DNA from: Lacinutrix sp. WUR7
Lineage (GTDB): Bacteria; Bacteroidota; Bacteroidia; Flavobacteriales; Flavobacteriaceae
DNA: 64,000 nt
Assembly: GCF_016864015.1 (NCBI RefSeq)
Contig: NZ_CP045067.1
Coordinates: forward strand, 159,001-223,000
Direction of reading: 5' to 3'
Positions 29,043 to 38,033 of this stretch are shown piece by piece. A model generated the notes under the pieces. It saw only the letters and a list, made by a program, of their open reading frames with translations. It did not search any database and was not told the origin of the DNA. The translations under genes and the position numbers were made by a program. Each line of letters begins with the position of its first letter. Position 1 is the stretch's first letter.

Positions 29043-29169
29043 TGAATCTACTTTCTTTCAAAAGTAAACATAAATGCATGAAGTTTAAAAAGAGATAATT
29101 GGTTCTTTTGGATGTATTTCAGAATTGGAAACACATTCCGTTTGACAAATACTAAAGGTGTATAGATGT

Positions 29170-30717
29170 TTACTTTTCAACTACTACATTGCTATATTTT
29201 GCATTAATAACGATGGTTTTATTACTGTCACTATTTATGGTTTTACTAGAAGTACTTTCGTTATTATATAAAGATTTTGTGCCTTTATAAAATAAGTTAT
29301 AATCTCCTTGAGGCAGTTTCACATTGGCTTCGCTGTTTTCTAAAACCAGATTAATATTTTTAAAATCATTAGAAATATTACCGATAACTAAATCACCAAA
29401 ACTACCATCTATAATGGCATTGCTTAAAATATTTTTAAGCATAACATTGGAAGAATTTGCACTTAAAACCAAACTAGTAGCAGCAGTTATTCGTGCTTGA
29501 TCTACATAGTTAAGATTTAATTCGCCAGCATTCCAATTTGTAATTTTAACAGGAGAATACGAAACATTGATGGAAGTCTGGCTTCCATCAATGGTATTTG
29601 CTGTTAAACTAGAATGCGAAATATCTGCTTTTAAATTGTGTATTACCGACGCTAAATTAAGTTCACCATGCCTTACATTCAATTTAAGTTTTGCTTTTTT
29701 AGGCATTTTAATTTTTATGGTCTTCTTTACTTTTAAGTTCGATTTTTTAGAACTAGAAAATAAATCTTCATGCGTCTCATCTTTCTTATCTCCTTCTTCT
29801 CCAAAAGATCTTTCAATAGATGCTTCAATACGTTTCCCTAGAGCTTCTCCCCAAGCTTCCATATTTTCTTCAAAATCGCTTTCTTCAATTGCTTTTTCTA
29901 AATTTTGCCCCCAAGCTTCCATCTTTTTTTCAAAATTCTTTCCAAATTCTTCTCCCCATTCTTCCATGTTTTTTTCAAATTCACTTCCAAACTGTTCTCC
30001 AAATTTTTCGCCCCAAGCTTCCATTTTCTTTTCGTATTCTTTCCAATCTTTATCATCAAAGTTTTTAGCCCAGTTTTCCATCTTATCAGAATACTCCTTA
30101 CCATATTTATCTTCGTATTCCTTGCTCCATTTTTCTAGATAATCTTCCCCTTCTTCTTGGTATTTTTCATAGTCGAAATTAAAGTTATTCATTCCATCTG
30201 GTAAATCAGGAAGGTTTGGCATTTTCGGCATATTATTTATCTGTAAAGACTCCATTAAACCTTCTACCAATGGCATTACTGGTAAATCGGCCAGTTTAAA
30301 CTCTAGTTCTTTAAGGGCATCTATGGAGTTTTCATCAAAAAGCGCAATCCCTTCGTTAGACCAAGAGTTAGAAACTCCTTCTGTTTCAATGGTAACTGAT
30401 TTTTTAGAACCATCTACTTTTACTTGCCAAGCATTATAGGCTTTTTGCAATTCTTCTTTAGATAGTATATCACTTTCTATGTATGCTTCAATTTCAATAA
30501 CATCTTTGTTCCAAGTTTCAATTTCAATATTGGTATGACTTGTATTTAAATGTATTATTGCGTCTTTATCTACGTTGATCGATTGTGATATTTTCTCTAG
30601 TTTTTGTTGTGCCATAGTACTTATAGCGACAAAAAGGGTCAGGATTGTTATTCTTAAATTTTTACTCACGTTATTCTTATGGTATAAGTGTTCGTGAAAA
30701 TTCTTTGATTTTTTCAT
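29170..30717 (-). CDS. Secreted DUF4097-like protein with acidic MEAWGE helical repeats
   Basis: 515 aa. A signal-like segment (LRITILTLFVAISTMAQQ, ending near residue 37) follows a 20-residue basic leader, so a later start is possible. Residues 38-115 are beta-rich (NTSHTNIEIETWNKDVIEIEAY), the opening of DUF4097-like adhesin folds. Residues about 183-310 are a charged helical region with MEAWGE/MEEWGE/MENWAK motifs every 15-20 residues. The remainder returns to a beta-helix-like pattern (ADISHSSLTANT, INVSYSPVKITNW). It is the third gene of the sigma/anti-sigma operon and probably an envelope-stress effector; the function is not known. Confidence 0.75.
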   Translation of the reverse strand: MKKSKNFHEHLYHKNNVSKNLRITILTLFVAISTMAQQKLEKISQSINVDKDAIIHLNTSHTNIEIETWNKDVIEIEAYIESDILSKEELQKAYNAWQVKVDGSKKSVTIETEGVSNSWSNEGIALFDENSIDALKELEFKLADLPVMPLVEGLMESLQINNMPKMPNLPDLPDGMNNFNFDYEKYQEEGEDYLEKWSKEYEDKYGKEYSDKMENWAKNFDDKDWKEYEKKMEAWGEKFGEQFGSEFEKNMEEWGEEFGKNFEKKMEAWGQNLEKAIEESDFEENMEAWGEALGKRIEASIERSFGEEGDKKDETHEDLFSSSKKSNLKVKKTIKIKMPKKAKLKLNVRHGELNLASVIHNLKADISHSSLTANTIDGSQTSINVSYSPVKITNWNAGELNLNYVDQARITAATSLVLSANSSNVMLKNILSNAIIDGSFGDLVIGNISNDFKNINLVLENSEANVKLPQGDYNLFYKGTKSLYNNESTSSKTINSDSNKTIVINAKYSNVVVEK

Positions 30718-30731
30718 TTTTGTATATCTTT

Positions 30732-31292
30732 TTAAATTACATCTGGATTGGTATCCAACGTACTTAATGTTTTTAATTGTTCTTTTAATCGGTGTAATAA
30801 GTTTAATCTAAATTTCAAATTATCGATAAGTGCATTAATGGTTTGCTCGTCAGGACCATTTTTTGTTAACTCTACAGATAGCTTACTGTATTCCTTTTTT
30901 AAATCTTCTAAACGTTGTACATAACCATCAAACATTTCTTTGTTTTCTGGTGTTAATTTCACTTTAGATAGTTCTAGATTAATATTAGCTAAATAATAAT
31001 CTTCTACCTTTTTTAAATCTGGAGACACATCTCCTAAGCTTTTAGTAGCAACAACTGTTGTATTATTATCTACAGGTAAAACTGGATTATTAAAATACTT
31101 AAAGCCTCCATAACCTAAACCAACAAACAATACAATACTTGCAGCAATTTGTAACCAATTAAATTTAGGTTTTTGCTGTTCTGGCATTGCCTTGTTAAGT
31201 TTATCAAGAAATCTAGCTTCGTGATTTTCTGGCATATTTTTATTTTGCTCTTGCAAATCTTGCTTTAATAAGTCTCTAATATCTTGTGCCAT
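30732..31292 (-). CDS. Anti-sigma-factor-like membrane protein
   Basis: 186 aa. A hydrophilic N-terminus (about 1-45), one membrane helix (LQIAASIVLFVGLGYGGF, about 46-63) and a C-terminal helical domain that is probably periplasmic. It overlaps the ECF sigma gene by 17 bp, the usual arrangement of a sigma factor with its membrane inhibitor. There is no classical zinc-binding HxxxCxxC motif, so assignment rests on topology and position. Confidence 0.7.
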   Translation of the reverse strand: MAQDIRDLLKQDLQEQNKNMPENHEARFLDKLNKAMPEQQKPKFNWLQIAASIVLFVGLGYGGFKYFNNPVLPVDNNTTVVATKSLGDVSPDLKKVEDYYLANINLELSKVKLTPENKEMFDGYVQRLEDLKKEYSKLSVELTKNGPDEQTINALIDNLKFRLNLLHRLKEQLKTLSTLDTNPDVI

Positions 31293-31827
31293 CTTTTCTG
31301 TGTTTTAATAATTCTTGCAATTTTTGTTTTCCTCTAGATAATTGGGTTCTAGATGCAACTTGCGATATGTTCAAAATCTCTGAGATTTCTTGATGATCAT
31401 AACCTTCTAATAAAAAAAGCGTAATCACATATTTGTATTTTTCAGGTAACGTATCTATCGCATTTTTAACTTCTGTCACCGTTGTTGTGTCATCTACTAA
31501 CCATTTGTCATCATTGGCAGTATCTATTACTTTTAAGTGCACTTCTTCTAATGCAACTACTTGTTGCTTTTTAGATTTTAAATAATCGATACTTTTATTA
31601 ACAACAATTCGTTTTAACCAAGCACCAAAAGTAACTTCCGCTTTGTATTGATGTAGTTTTGCAAATGCCTTAATAAAAGCCTCCTGCACTACATCTTCTG
31701 CTTCTGCTGCATCCTTTACAAATCGATTAGCAACTATATACATACCATTGCAATACTGGTTGTACAACTGCATTTGTGCTAGTCGGTTGTTCTGTTTGCA
31801 TTTTTCAATAATTTCTGTTTGAAACAC
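31276..31827 (-). CDS. ECF-type RNA polymerase sigma-70 factor
   Basis: 183 aa. Region 2 includes NRFVKDAAEAEDVVQEAFIKAFAKLHQY and FGAWLKRIVVNKSIDYLKSKK. Region 4 includes LPEKYKYVITLFLLEGYDHQEISEILNISQVASRTQLSRGKQKL with a clear helix-turn-helix. It heads a three-gene operon with an anti-sigma-like protein and a secreted DUF4097-like protein. An ECF-type promoter lies 37 bp upstream, suggesting autoregulation. Confidence 0.92.
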   Translation of the reverse strand: MFQTEIIEKCKQNNRLAQMQLYNQYCNGMYIVANRFVKDAAEAEDVVQEAFIKAFAKLHQYKAEVTFGAWLKRIVVNKSIDYLKSKKQQVVALEEVHLKVIDTANDDKWLVDDTTTVTEVKNAIDTLPEKYKYVITLFLLEGYDHQEISEILNISQVASRTQLSRGKQKLQELLKHRKDGTRY

Positions 31828-31863
31828 GCTTTTTAGTTTTGGTTTTTGGTTTGTTCTCCTTAA

Positions 31864-31889
31864 AGACGATTAAAAAATGATTGTGTTGC
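31864..31889 (-). promoter_or_regulatory. Candidate ECF-sigma-dependent autoregulatory promoter
   Basis: On the minus strand, GCAAC (31889-31885), a 16-bp spacer and CGTCT (31868-31864) match the AAC-N16-CGTC layout of ECF promoters. It is located 37 bp upstream of the sigma factor ATG. Confidence 0.5.
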
Positions 31890-32000
31890 AAAAAAGGTAA
31901 TCTTTTTTTAATAATTGGTAAGAAATTTGCATTAGCTTTTTAAAGATGCTTACTTTAAAGTATCTTTACATTCTTAATTTATATTAAAAAATTTGTAAAA

Positions 32001-32555
32001 ATGAATACCTTTTTAAAATGGGTTATCGGCGTGTTAGTAGTTGCTGTAGTGGCAGTTTCTATATATTCTTATAAAAACGATGGTTTATTTAGTAGTAGAT
32101 TAAGTCCGGAAAAAACGGTGACTTTTCAAGTAGATGATATTAAGCTACAAGTTTTTTATAATAGACCCTCTAAAAGAGATCGCGAAGTTTTTGGCGCACT
32201 TGTTCCTTATAATCAAGTTTGGCGAACTGGAGCTAATGAAGCTACCACTTTTGAAACCAATAAACCATTAAAAATAGGTAAAGATTCCCTTCCTGCTGGA
32301 AAATATACAGTTTGGACCATACCCCATGACTCCACTTGGAATGTCATGTTTAACTCGAAACAATATTCTTGGGGCGTAGATATGGAAATGAAACCTATGC
32401 GTGTTCCCGAATTTGATGTGGTTAATATTAGTGTTCCCGTAAAAAAAATAGATACAACTGTGGAGCAGTTTACTATTGGTTTTGATAATTCTACAGACAA
32501 TTTATCTTTAACAATGGCTTGGGATGACACCATGGTTGTGGTGCCGCTGAAATAA
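32001..32555 (+). CDS. DUF2911 domain-containing protein
   Basis: 184 aa. A single N-terminal hydrophobic segment (FLKWVIGVLVVAVVAVSIYSY) acts as signal or anchor. The body carries DUF2911 landmarks: VFYNRPSKRDREVFGALVPYNQVWRTGANEAT, LPAGKYTVWTIPHDSTWNVMFN and LTMAWDDTMVVVPL. The domain is common in Bacteroidota and of unknown function. It is transcribed divergently from the ECF sigma operon. Confidence 0.88.
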   Translation: MNTFLKWVIGVLVVAVVAVSIYSYKNDGLFSSRLSPEKTVTFQVDDIKLQVFYNRPSKRDREVFGALVPYNQVWRTGANEATTFETNKPLKIGKDSLPAGKYTVWTIPHDSTWNVMFNSKQYSWGVDMEMKPMRVPEFDVVNISVPVKKIDTTVEQFTIGFDNSTDNLSLTMAWDDTMVVVPLK

Positions 32556-32643
32556 ATAATCCCTCCCAATTACCCGTTGTTGATTAACATTAAAAAACCA
32601 TTTGCAAGAAAAACATAAATTCACCCAACCTATAATTAACTCC

Positions 32644-33066
32644 ATGAAAACACTTCTAAAAGGAGATGTTCATTTTGTTGAAAATTATAATAGTTGGGTT
32701 ATTCATGTATCTGTAAAATGGAATAGAAGGATCACAACAATAACTATAAACGCTAGAAAAACAGATTTAAAATCTAATTTCCTTTCCTGTACGCTTAGTA
32801 AATCACAATTTTTCACTTTCATCTCCAGATCTGAAACGTATAATTTTAGAGGTGAAAAAAGTAACTTTTCGGAATTGCTTCTTGAAAATGTAGAAACACA
32901 ATGTTTAATGGATAGTAAAAATCCAAGCATAAAATTAGATGGGAAAAGCTTCATTTTTAAAGGAGGTATTCGAAAAAAAGATTTCGAAAGTTTATCTAAT
33001 ATTTTTAAATTATTTGAAACACTCATGGATGAATTAGATTCTTTAAATCATACTAGTGATTCATAA
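32644..33066 (+). CDS. Hypothetical protein
   Basis: 140 aa from the ATG at 32644. A TTG at 32602 would add 14 residues. No signal peptide or membrane segment. The sequence alternates strands and short helices (VENYNSWVIHVSVKWNRRIT, IKLDGKSFIFKGGIRKKDFE) and I recognise no family. Codon use matches its neighbours. Confidence 0.6.
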   Translation: MKTLLKGDVHFVENYNSWVIHVSVKWNRRITTITINARKTDLKSNFLSCTLSKSQFFTFISRSETYNFRGEKSNFSELLLENVETQCLMDSKNPSIKLDGKSFIFKGGIRKKDFESLSNIFKLFETLMDELDSLNHTSDS

Positions 33067-33126
33067 TCATTTCAATAATTAATTATACATTTATACAATG
33101 CTGTTGTAATAACTAAAGTTTTATCC

Positions 33127-34890
33127 ATGAAAAAACTGCTAAAAATAAGCCTATTCCTTATCGGTTTATTGTTTCTTTCTTACCTATACCTTATTCAAGA
33201 TTTTAAAAGAACAGCTCCTACCCTTTATACCAATGGTAACATTATAACATTAAACCAACAGCAACCTTTTGCGGAAGCAATGTTTATTAAAGATGGAAAA
33301 ATAGTAGAAATTGGTACTGCCAAGCAACTTGAAAAACACATCTCAAAGAGCGAATCTATTGTAGATTTAAAAGGAGCTACTGTATTACCAGGATTTATTG
33401 ATCCGCATACCCACTTTTCTATAAGTATGTTTTTATCTGAAATGCACGATTTATCCGGATTTAAACACCATTCTAACAACGAGGTTTGGAAGGATTTTGA
33501 AAGCATCGTAAAAAAAACAAATAAAGGAGAGTGGATAATCTGTAAAGGAATTGATCCAATATTAATATCCGATTTAATTCCTCCATCTATAACATACTTA
33601 GATAGCATTGCTCCAGAAAATCCTGTTCTCTTTTTTAGTCAGAGTTTACATAACTATTGGGCAAACACTAAGGCTTTTGAACTTGTAGGCATCCACAAAA
33701 ACACACCTAATCCAACAAATCATAGTTATTATGGTAAAGATAAAAAAGGCAACCTTAATGGTTTAATAGTAGAACAACAAGCGGTTAAACCGTTTTTCGA
33801 CATCCTAAAGAAAGAAGTTTTAACACCAAAAAGACTTTCAAAAGCAGCTTCTAAAGTAATGTCTGACTATGCCAAAAACGGAAACACAACTATTGTATCT
33901 GCAGGAATTACTATTTCGGATAAAAAACCACTTTTATTATTTAATCATTTATCCAATAACAAACCGGAATTAATTGGGAGTTTATTAGACAAGATTGGCA
34001 TTCTTCCTAAAAGAAAACAAAGACCTAGACATTTTATGTACCTACGACATGACATGGCACATTTGTTACCAAAACAGATAAAAGAGAGAAATGATTTTTA
34101 TGATATTATAGGAATTAAACATTGGTATGATGGCTCGCCATACATTGGTTCTATGTACCTAAGTGAACCTTATCTAAACACTGAACTCACAAATACCAAA
34201 TTACATATTCCTCTTAATAGTAAAGGGAAAGCCTTGATTAAAAAGGATAGTTTAAAAAACTTTATTAGAAAACAGCATTCCAAAGGATGGCAAATTGCAA
34301 TGCATACCCAAGGAGATGCGGCTATAAATGAAGTGATGGATGCTTTTGAAGAACTGGAAAACGAACTGGATTTCTCAACATCAAGACATCGATTAGAACA
34401 CTGTTTATTATTTCCGTTAGAAAACATGGATAGAATGAAAAGGTTAAATATTACGCCGAGTTTTCATATAAATCATTTGTATTATTATGGGGATGCTTTA
34501 AAAGCGGATATTTTAGGAGAACAACGAGCCGAAAAGATATTACCAATTCATACTATACAAGATAATAACATAAAATACTCTTTGCACGCCGACCAACCAA
34601 TGTTTGAAAGTAATCCTTTTAGACTCATACAAACTGCTGTTGAGCGTAAAACAATCTCTGGAGATACATTAGGTAAAAACCAAAGTATAACCGTAATGGA
34701 AGCAATAAAAGCTTTAACCATAAATGCTGCTTGGCAAATTAATATGGAAGATAAAATAGGTTCTCTAGAAAAAGGAAAGTATGCTGATTTTATAATACTC
34801 AATAAAAATCCTTTACAGACTAAAACTAGTGCATTAAGCGAAATAAAATGTTTAAAAACGTTTATAAATGGAAATGTCACAAATGAATAA
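33127..34890 (+). CDS. Amidohydrolase family protein (YtcJ-like)
   Basis: 587 aa. An N-terminal hydrophobic segment (ISLFLIGLLFLSYLYLI) suggests membrane anchoring or export. GFIDPHTHFS is the metal-binding HxH, MHTQGDAAINEVMDAFEE and RHRLEHCLLFP carry further His ligands, and SLHADQPMFE fits the YtcJ motif. LEKGKYADFIILNKNP is the typical C-terminal end of the composite-domain amidohydrolases. It is expected to be a zinc-dependent hydrolase of an amide or related bond; the substrate is unknown. Confidence 0.87.
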   Translation: MKKLLKISLFLIGLLFLSYLYLIQDFKRTAPTLYTNGNIITLNQQQPFAEAMFIKDGKIVEIGTAKQLEKHISKSESIVDLKGATVLPGFIDPHTHFSISMFLSEMHDLSGFKHHSNNEVWKDFESIVKKTNKGEWIICKGIDPILISDLIPPSITYLDSIAPENPVLFFSQSLHNYWANTKAFELVGIHKNTPNPTNHSYYGKDKKGNLNGLIVEQQAVKPFFDILKKEVLTPKRLSKAASKVMSDYAKNGNTTIVSAGITISDKKPLLLFNHLSNNKPELIGSLLDKIGILPKRKQRPRHFMYLRHDMAHLLPKQIKERNDFYDIIGIKHWYDGSPYIGSMYLSEPYLNTELTNTKLHIPLNSKGKALIKKDSLKNFIRKQHSKGWQIAMHTQGDAAINEVMDAFEELENELDFSTSRHRLEHCLLFPLENMDRMKRLNITPSFHINHLYYYGDALKADILGEQRAEKILPIHTIQDNNIKYSLHADQPMFESNPFRLIQTAVERKTISGDTLGKNQSITVMEAIKALTINAAWQINMEDKIGSLEKGKYADFIILNKNPLQTKTSALSEIKCLKTFINGNVTNE

Positions 34891-35049
34891 TAGTGAGAAA
34901 GTTAGTTTTTTAGTATTCATGATATCCAAACAATTATAATCTTATCCTATTTTAAATTCCGTTTATATTTGCTAAATTAGGTACTTAAACCTTACATTTA
35001 TTCCTTTATAAAATAGCTCGAAATTTTAGAGTTTAAGAATATCAAAAAA

Positions 35050-36135
35050 GTGGCAAAACAAAAGAAATCTGCATTGCAAGAAAAACAAGGTGTTTCCGTA
35101 AGCGAAATAACCAATGTTAGTTCTATAAATAAAATTAAACAAAAACGAAAAGCACAGCCAAGTGCGGCCGATTTAGTTTCGCAGATTTTAAAAGGAAACA
35201 TTACCGCATTAAGTCGAGCAATTACTTTAGTCGAAAGTAAAAACGCAGCCCATTTAGAAAAAGCAAATACCATAATTAAAGCCTGTTTAGCCCATGCTAA
35301 TAATTCGGTTCGTGTTGGTATTACCGGAGTTCCTGGTGTTGGAAAAAGCACCTTTATTGAAGCTTTTGGAACCTATTTGACAAGTCAAGGAAAAAAGGTT
35401 GCTGTCTTAGCAATTGATCCTAGTAGTTCGCTAACCAAAGGAAGTATTCTTGGTGACAAAACTAGAATGGAAGACTTGGTAAAAGATAAAAATGCATTTA
35501 TTAGACCTTCGCCTTCTGGAGAATCTCTTGGTGGTGTGGCTAGAAAAACACGAGAAACTATTATTCTTTGCGAAGCTGCTGGTTTTGATACTATTATTAT
35601 TGAAACTGTTGGTGTTGGTCAAAGTGAAACTGCGGTACATAGTATGGTAGATTTCTTTTTACTGTTAAAACTCGCTGGAGCTGGAGACGAATTGCAAGGT
35701 ATAAAACGAGGAATTATAGAAATGGCAGATGCTATTGCTATTAATAAAGCTGATGGCGACAATGCAAGAAGTGCTAAAATTGCTAAAGTAGAATTTAACA
35801 GAGCGCTTCACCTCTATCCTACAAAAGATTCGGAATGGCAACCTAAAGTAACATTATGTAGCGCTTTGCATAATGAAGGCATTGATGAAATCTGGAAAAT
35901 CATTGAATCCTACATCGCAATTACCACTAAAAACAAGTACTTAAACCACAATAGGAACGAACAGAATAAGTTTTGGCTTATTCAAACTATTGAAGCGCAA
36001 TTAAAAAGCAACTTTTTTAATAATCCTGATATTAAAGATGCTCTACAAATACAGCTGCAACTTATTGAGGATAACAAAACTACCCCTTTTGCTGCGGCAG
36101 ATTATTTATTGGGATTAAAAAACAACCATGATTAA
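35050..36135 (+). CDS. meaB: Methylmalonyl-CoA mutase-associated GTPase MeaB
   Basis: 361 aa starting with GTG at 35050. GITGVPGVGKSTFIEAFG is the P-loop, VAVLAIDPSSSLTKGSILGDKTRM and RPSPSGESLGGVARKTRE are MeaB/ArgK-specific, ETVGVGQSE is switch II and NKADGD is the base-specificity motif. MeaB is a GTPase chaperone that loads and protects the adenosylcobalamin cofactor of methylmalonyl-CoA mutase. The mutase genes are not in the window. The stop overlaps the next gene by 8 bp. Confidence 0.93.
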   Translation: MAKQKKSALQEKQGVSVSEITNVSSINKIKQKRKAQPSAADLVSQILKGNITALSRAITLVESKNAAHLEKANTIIKACLAHANNSVRVGITGVPGVGKSTFIEAFGTYLTSQGKKVAVLAIDPSSSLTKGSILGDKTRMEDLVKDKNAFIRPSPSGESLGGVARKTRETIILCEAAGFDTIIIETVGVGQSETAVHSMVDFFLLLKLAGAGDELQGIKRGIIEMADAIAINKADGDNARSAKIAKVEFNRALHLYPTKDSEWQPKVTLCSALHNEGIDEIWKIIESYIAITTKNKYLNHNRNEQNKFWLIQTIEAQLKSNFFNNPDIKDALQIQLQLIEDNKTTPFAAADYLLGLKNNHD

Positions 36136-37153
36136 CACCATACAAATAGTTACTTTACTACAAGGTTTACTTTTATTAGTTGTGCTTTTTAAGAATAAAA
36201 AGAGCTATTTAAAACCAGCTTTTTATTTACTTATTGGTTGTATTATTTCTGTAATATTATATATTCTTGGAGATGATTACAACAATATGTTTCTAAAATA
36301 CCAAGATTTTTTCTTCTTTGATAAATCGTTATTTATCACCTTTCTATTTCTGTTTATTAAATATCACGTATCTAAAGAATCCTCTTTCTTGAAAAGGGAT
36401 TACCTATTTTTTATTCCTAATATTATTTACTTTTTTATTGAAGTCTTAGAGATTCATGTATTCGAAGAAAACATAATTATAGAGCTTTTAGAACTATTTG
36501 TAGAAATTACATTCTTAAGTTATTTGGCCTATACTAGCTTTTTAATACTTAAAAGTAAAGACAGGAAATGGATGCTTTATTTTATCATCCCATTAATTTT
36601 ACTAATAAGTCTTTCTATCGTAAATGAAATATTAAGTTGGTTTCATTTTAAAGAAATTATCATTTCTACAGATGCTAATTTTGGAAGCTATCTACTAGTA
36701 GTCATTGCTTTTTTATTCTATGCGATAACATTAAAACTTATCCTTTCTCCTAAAGATGCATTACCAAACAAAAAAGCGATCAAATATAAAAACTCGAATC
36801 TAAATCCGGAGCAAATTACAAAATACAAAAAAGCCCTTATTCATAAAATGGAAAAGGACAAAGCTTTTACAGATACCAAACTTTCTATTCATAAAGTGGC
36901 AGAAGAACTACAAATACCAAGACAATATATTTCTGAAATATTAAACAATCATATGCATACCAATTTTCAGGATTTTGTAAATGAATATCGCGTAGAAGCG
37001 TTCATTAAACTCCTTAAAAACGACCAATATGCTCATTATACACTTCTAGCCTTAGCTAATGAAGTTGGTTTTAACTCGAAAGCCACATTTAACTCTACAT
37101 TCAAGAAAACCAAAGGATTAACACCTTCCGAATACAAGAAAAAACACTTGTAA
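36128..37153 (+). CDS. Membrane-bound AraC-family transcriptional regulator
   Basis: 341 aa. The first about 210 residues form about seven membrane helices. A cytoplasmic AraC/XylS DNA-binding domain follows with two helix-turn-helix motifs: IHKVAEELQIPRQYISEILNNH and LLALANEVGFNSKATFNSTFKKTKGLTPSEYKK. This 7TM-AraC architecture is common in Flavobacteriaceae; signals are unknown. It overlaps meaB by 8 bp, so the two are translated from one message. Confidence 0.88.
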   Translation: MINTIQIVTLLQGLLLLVVLFKNKKSYLKPAFYLLIGCIISVILYILGDDYNNMFLKYQDFFFFDKSLFITFLFLFIKYHVSKESSFLKRDYLFFIPNIIYFFIEVLEIHVFEENIIIELLELFVEITFLSYLAYTSFLILKSKDRKWMLYFIIPLILLISLSIVNEILSWFHFKEIIISTDANFGSYLLVVIAFLFYAITLKLILSPKDALPNKKAIKYKNSNLNPEQITKYKKALIHKMEKDKAFTDTKLSIHKVAEELQIPRQYISEILNNHMHTNFQDFVNEYRVEAFIKLLKNDQYAHYTLLALANEVGFNSKATFNSTFKKTKGLTPSEYKKKHL

Positions 37154-37280
37154 ATCTACAAATTTGTTCAGATAACTTATTCTGAACTACAGCAAAATAA
37201 TTACCTCCTTTTTAAGTACGTTCTTTAATTAAAACTAATTAAAAGTTCGCAAGAATTTTTATTAAAACAATGTTTTACTA

Positions 37281-38033
37281 ATGGAGAAATATAACAAAGT
37301 TGCAGAAGTAACCATGCTATTTTGGTGCATGAAAATTGTTGCTACAACACTTGGTGAAACACTAGGCGATTACCTTTCAATGACCTTAAATCTGGGATAC
37401 CTAACTAGTCTTTTTATCACTTTAGTCTTTTTTATTAATGTCCTAATCATACAATTACACACAAAAAAATACCTCCCAATTTATTTTTGGCTAGTCATTA
37501 TTGCTACAACAACATTGGGTACCGAAATATCCGATTTTATAGATAGAAGCCTGCATTTAGGATACACTTTTGGAAGCCTAATCTTGCTTATCGGACTTCT
37601 ACTAGTTCTCTATTTTTGGTATCGAAAATTTAAAGACTTACGTGTCTATCCGATTTTCTATAAAAACAAAGAAATATTATTCTGGATCGCTGTTTTGTTT
37701 TCTAACAGCTTAGGCACAGCCTTTGGCGATTACTTGAGTGATGTTATTGGTTTAACCTATCTACACGGTGCATTAGTAACTTCCTTAATTATTGTAGTGG
37801 TTGTCTCTTTACATTATTTGACCCAAATAAATCAGATCGTCCTATTCTGGATTGCATTTATATTCACTAGACCATTTGGAGCAACCTTTGGTGATTTTTT
37901 AACAAAACCTATATCCAAAGGAGGTTTAGATCTTGGTACGTTAAACGCTTCCATAGTATCCATCCTACTCATGACTTTACTTCTATTTATAGCTCATAAA
38001 AATCTAAAAAACAACCCTACACAAAATGTTTAA
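37281..38033 (+). CDS. COG4705-like membrane protein with fourfold internal repeat
   Basis: 250 aa, about eight membrane helices. Four repeats carry an FW...G-GDxL pattern: TTLGETLGDYLS, TTTLGTEISDFID, NSLGTAFGDYLS and RPFGATFGDFLT, at about 55-60-residue spacing. This matches the uncharacterised COG4705 family. It overlaps the LtaS-like gene by 8 bp. Function unknown. Confidence 0.8.
   Translation: MEKYNKVAEVTMLFWCMKIVATTLGETLGDYLSMTLNLGYLTSLFITLVFFINVLIIQLHTKKYLPIYFWLVIIATTTLGTEISDFIDRSLHLGYTFGSLILLIGLLLVLYFWYRKFKDLRVYPIFYKNKEILFWIAVLFSNSLGTAFGDYLSDVIGLTYLHGALVTSLIIVVVVSLHYLTQINQIVLFWIAFIFTRPFGATFGDFLTKPISKGGLDLGTLNASIVSILLMTLLLFIAHKNLKNNPTQNV

Noticed and set aside
29567-30142. 191-codon open frame on the plus strand (Ser/Phe-rich)
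   Set aside because: Antisense shadow of the Glu/Lys-rich helical repeat of the DUF4097-like gene.
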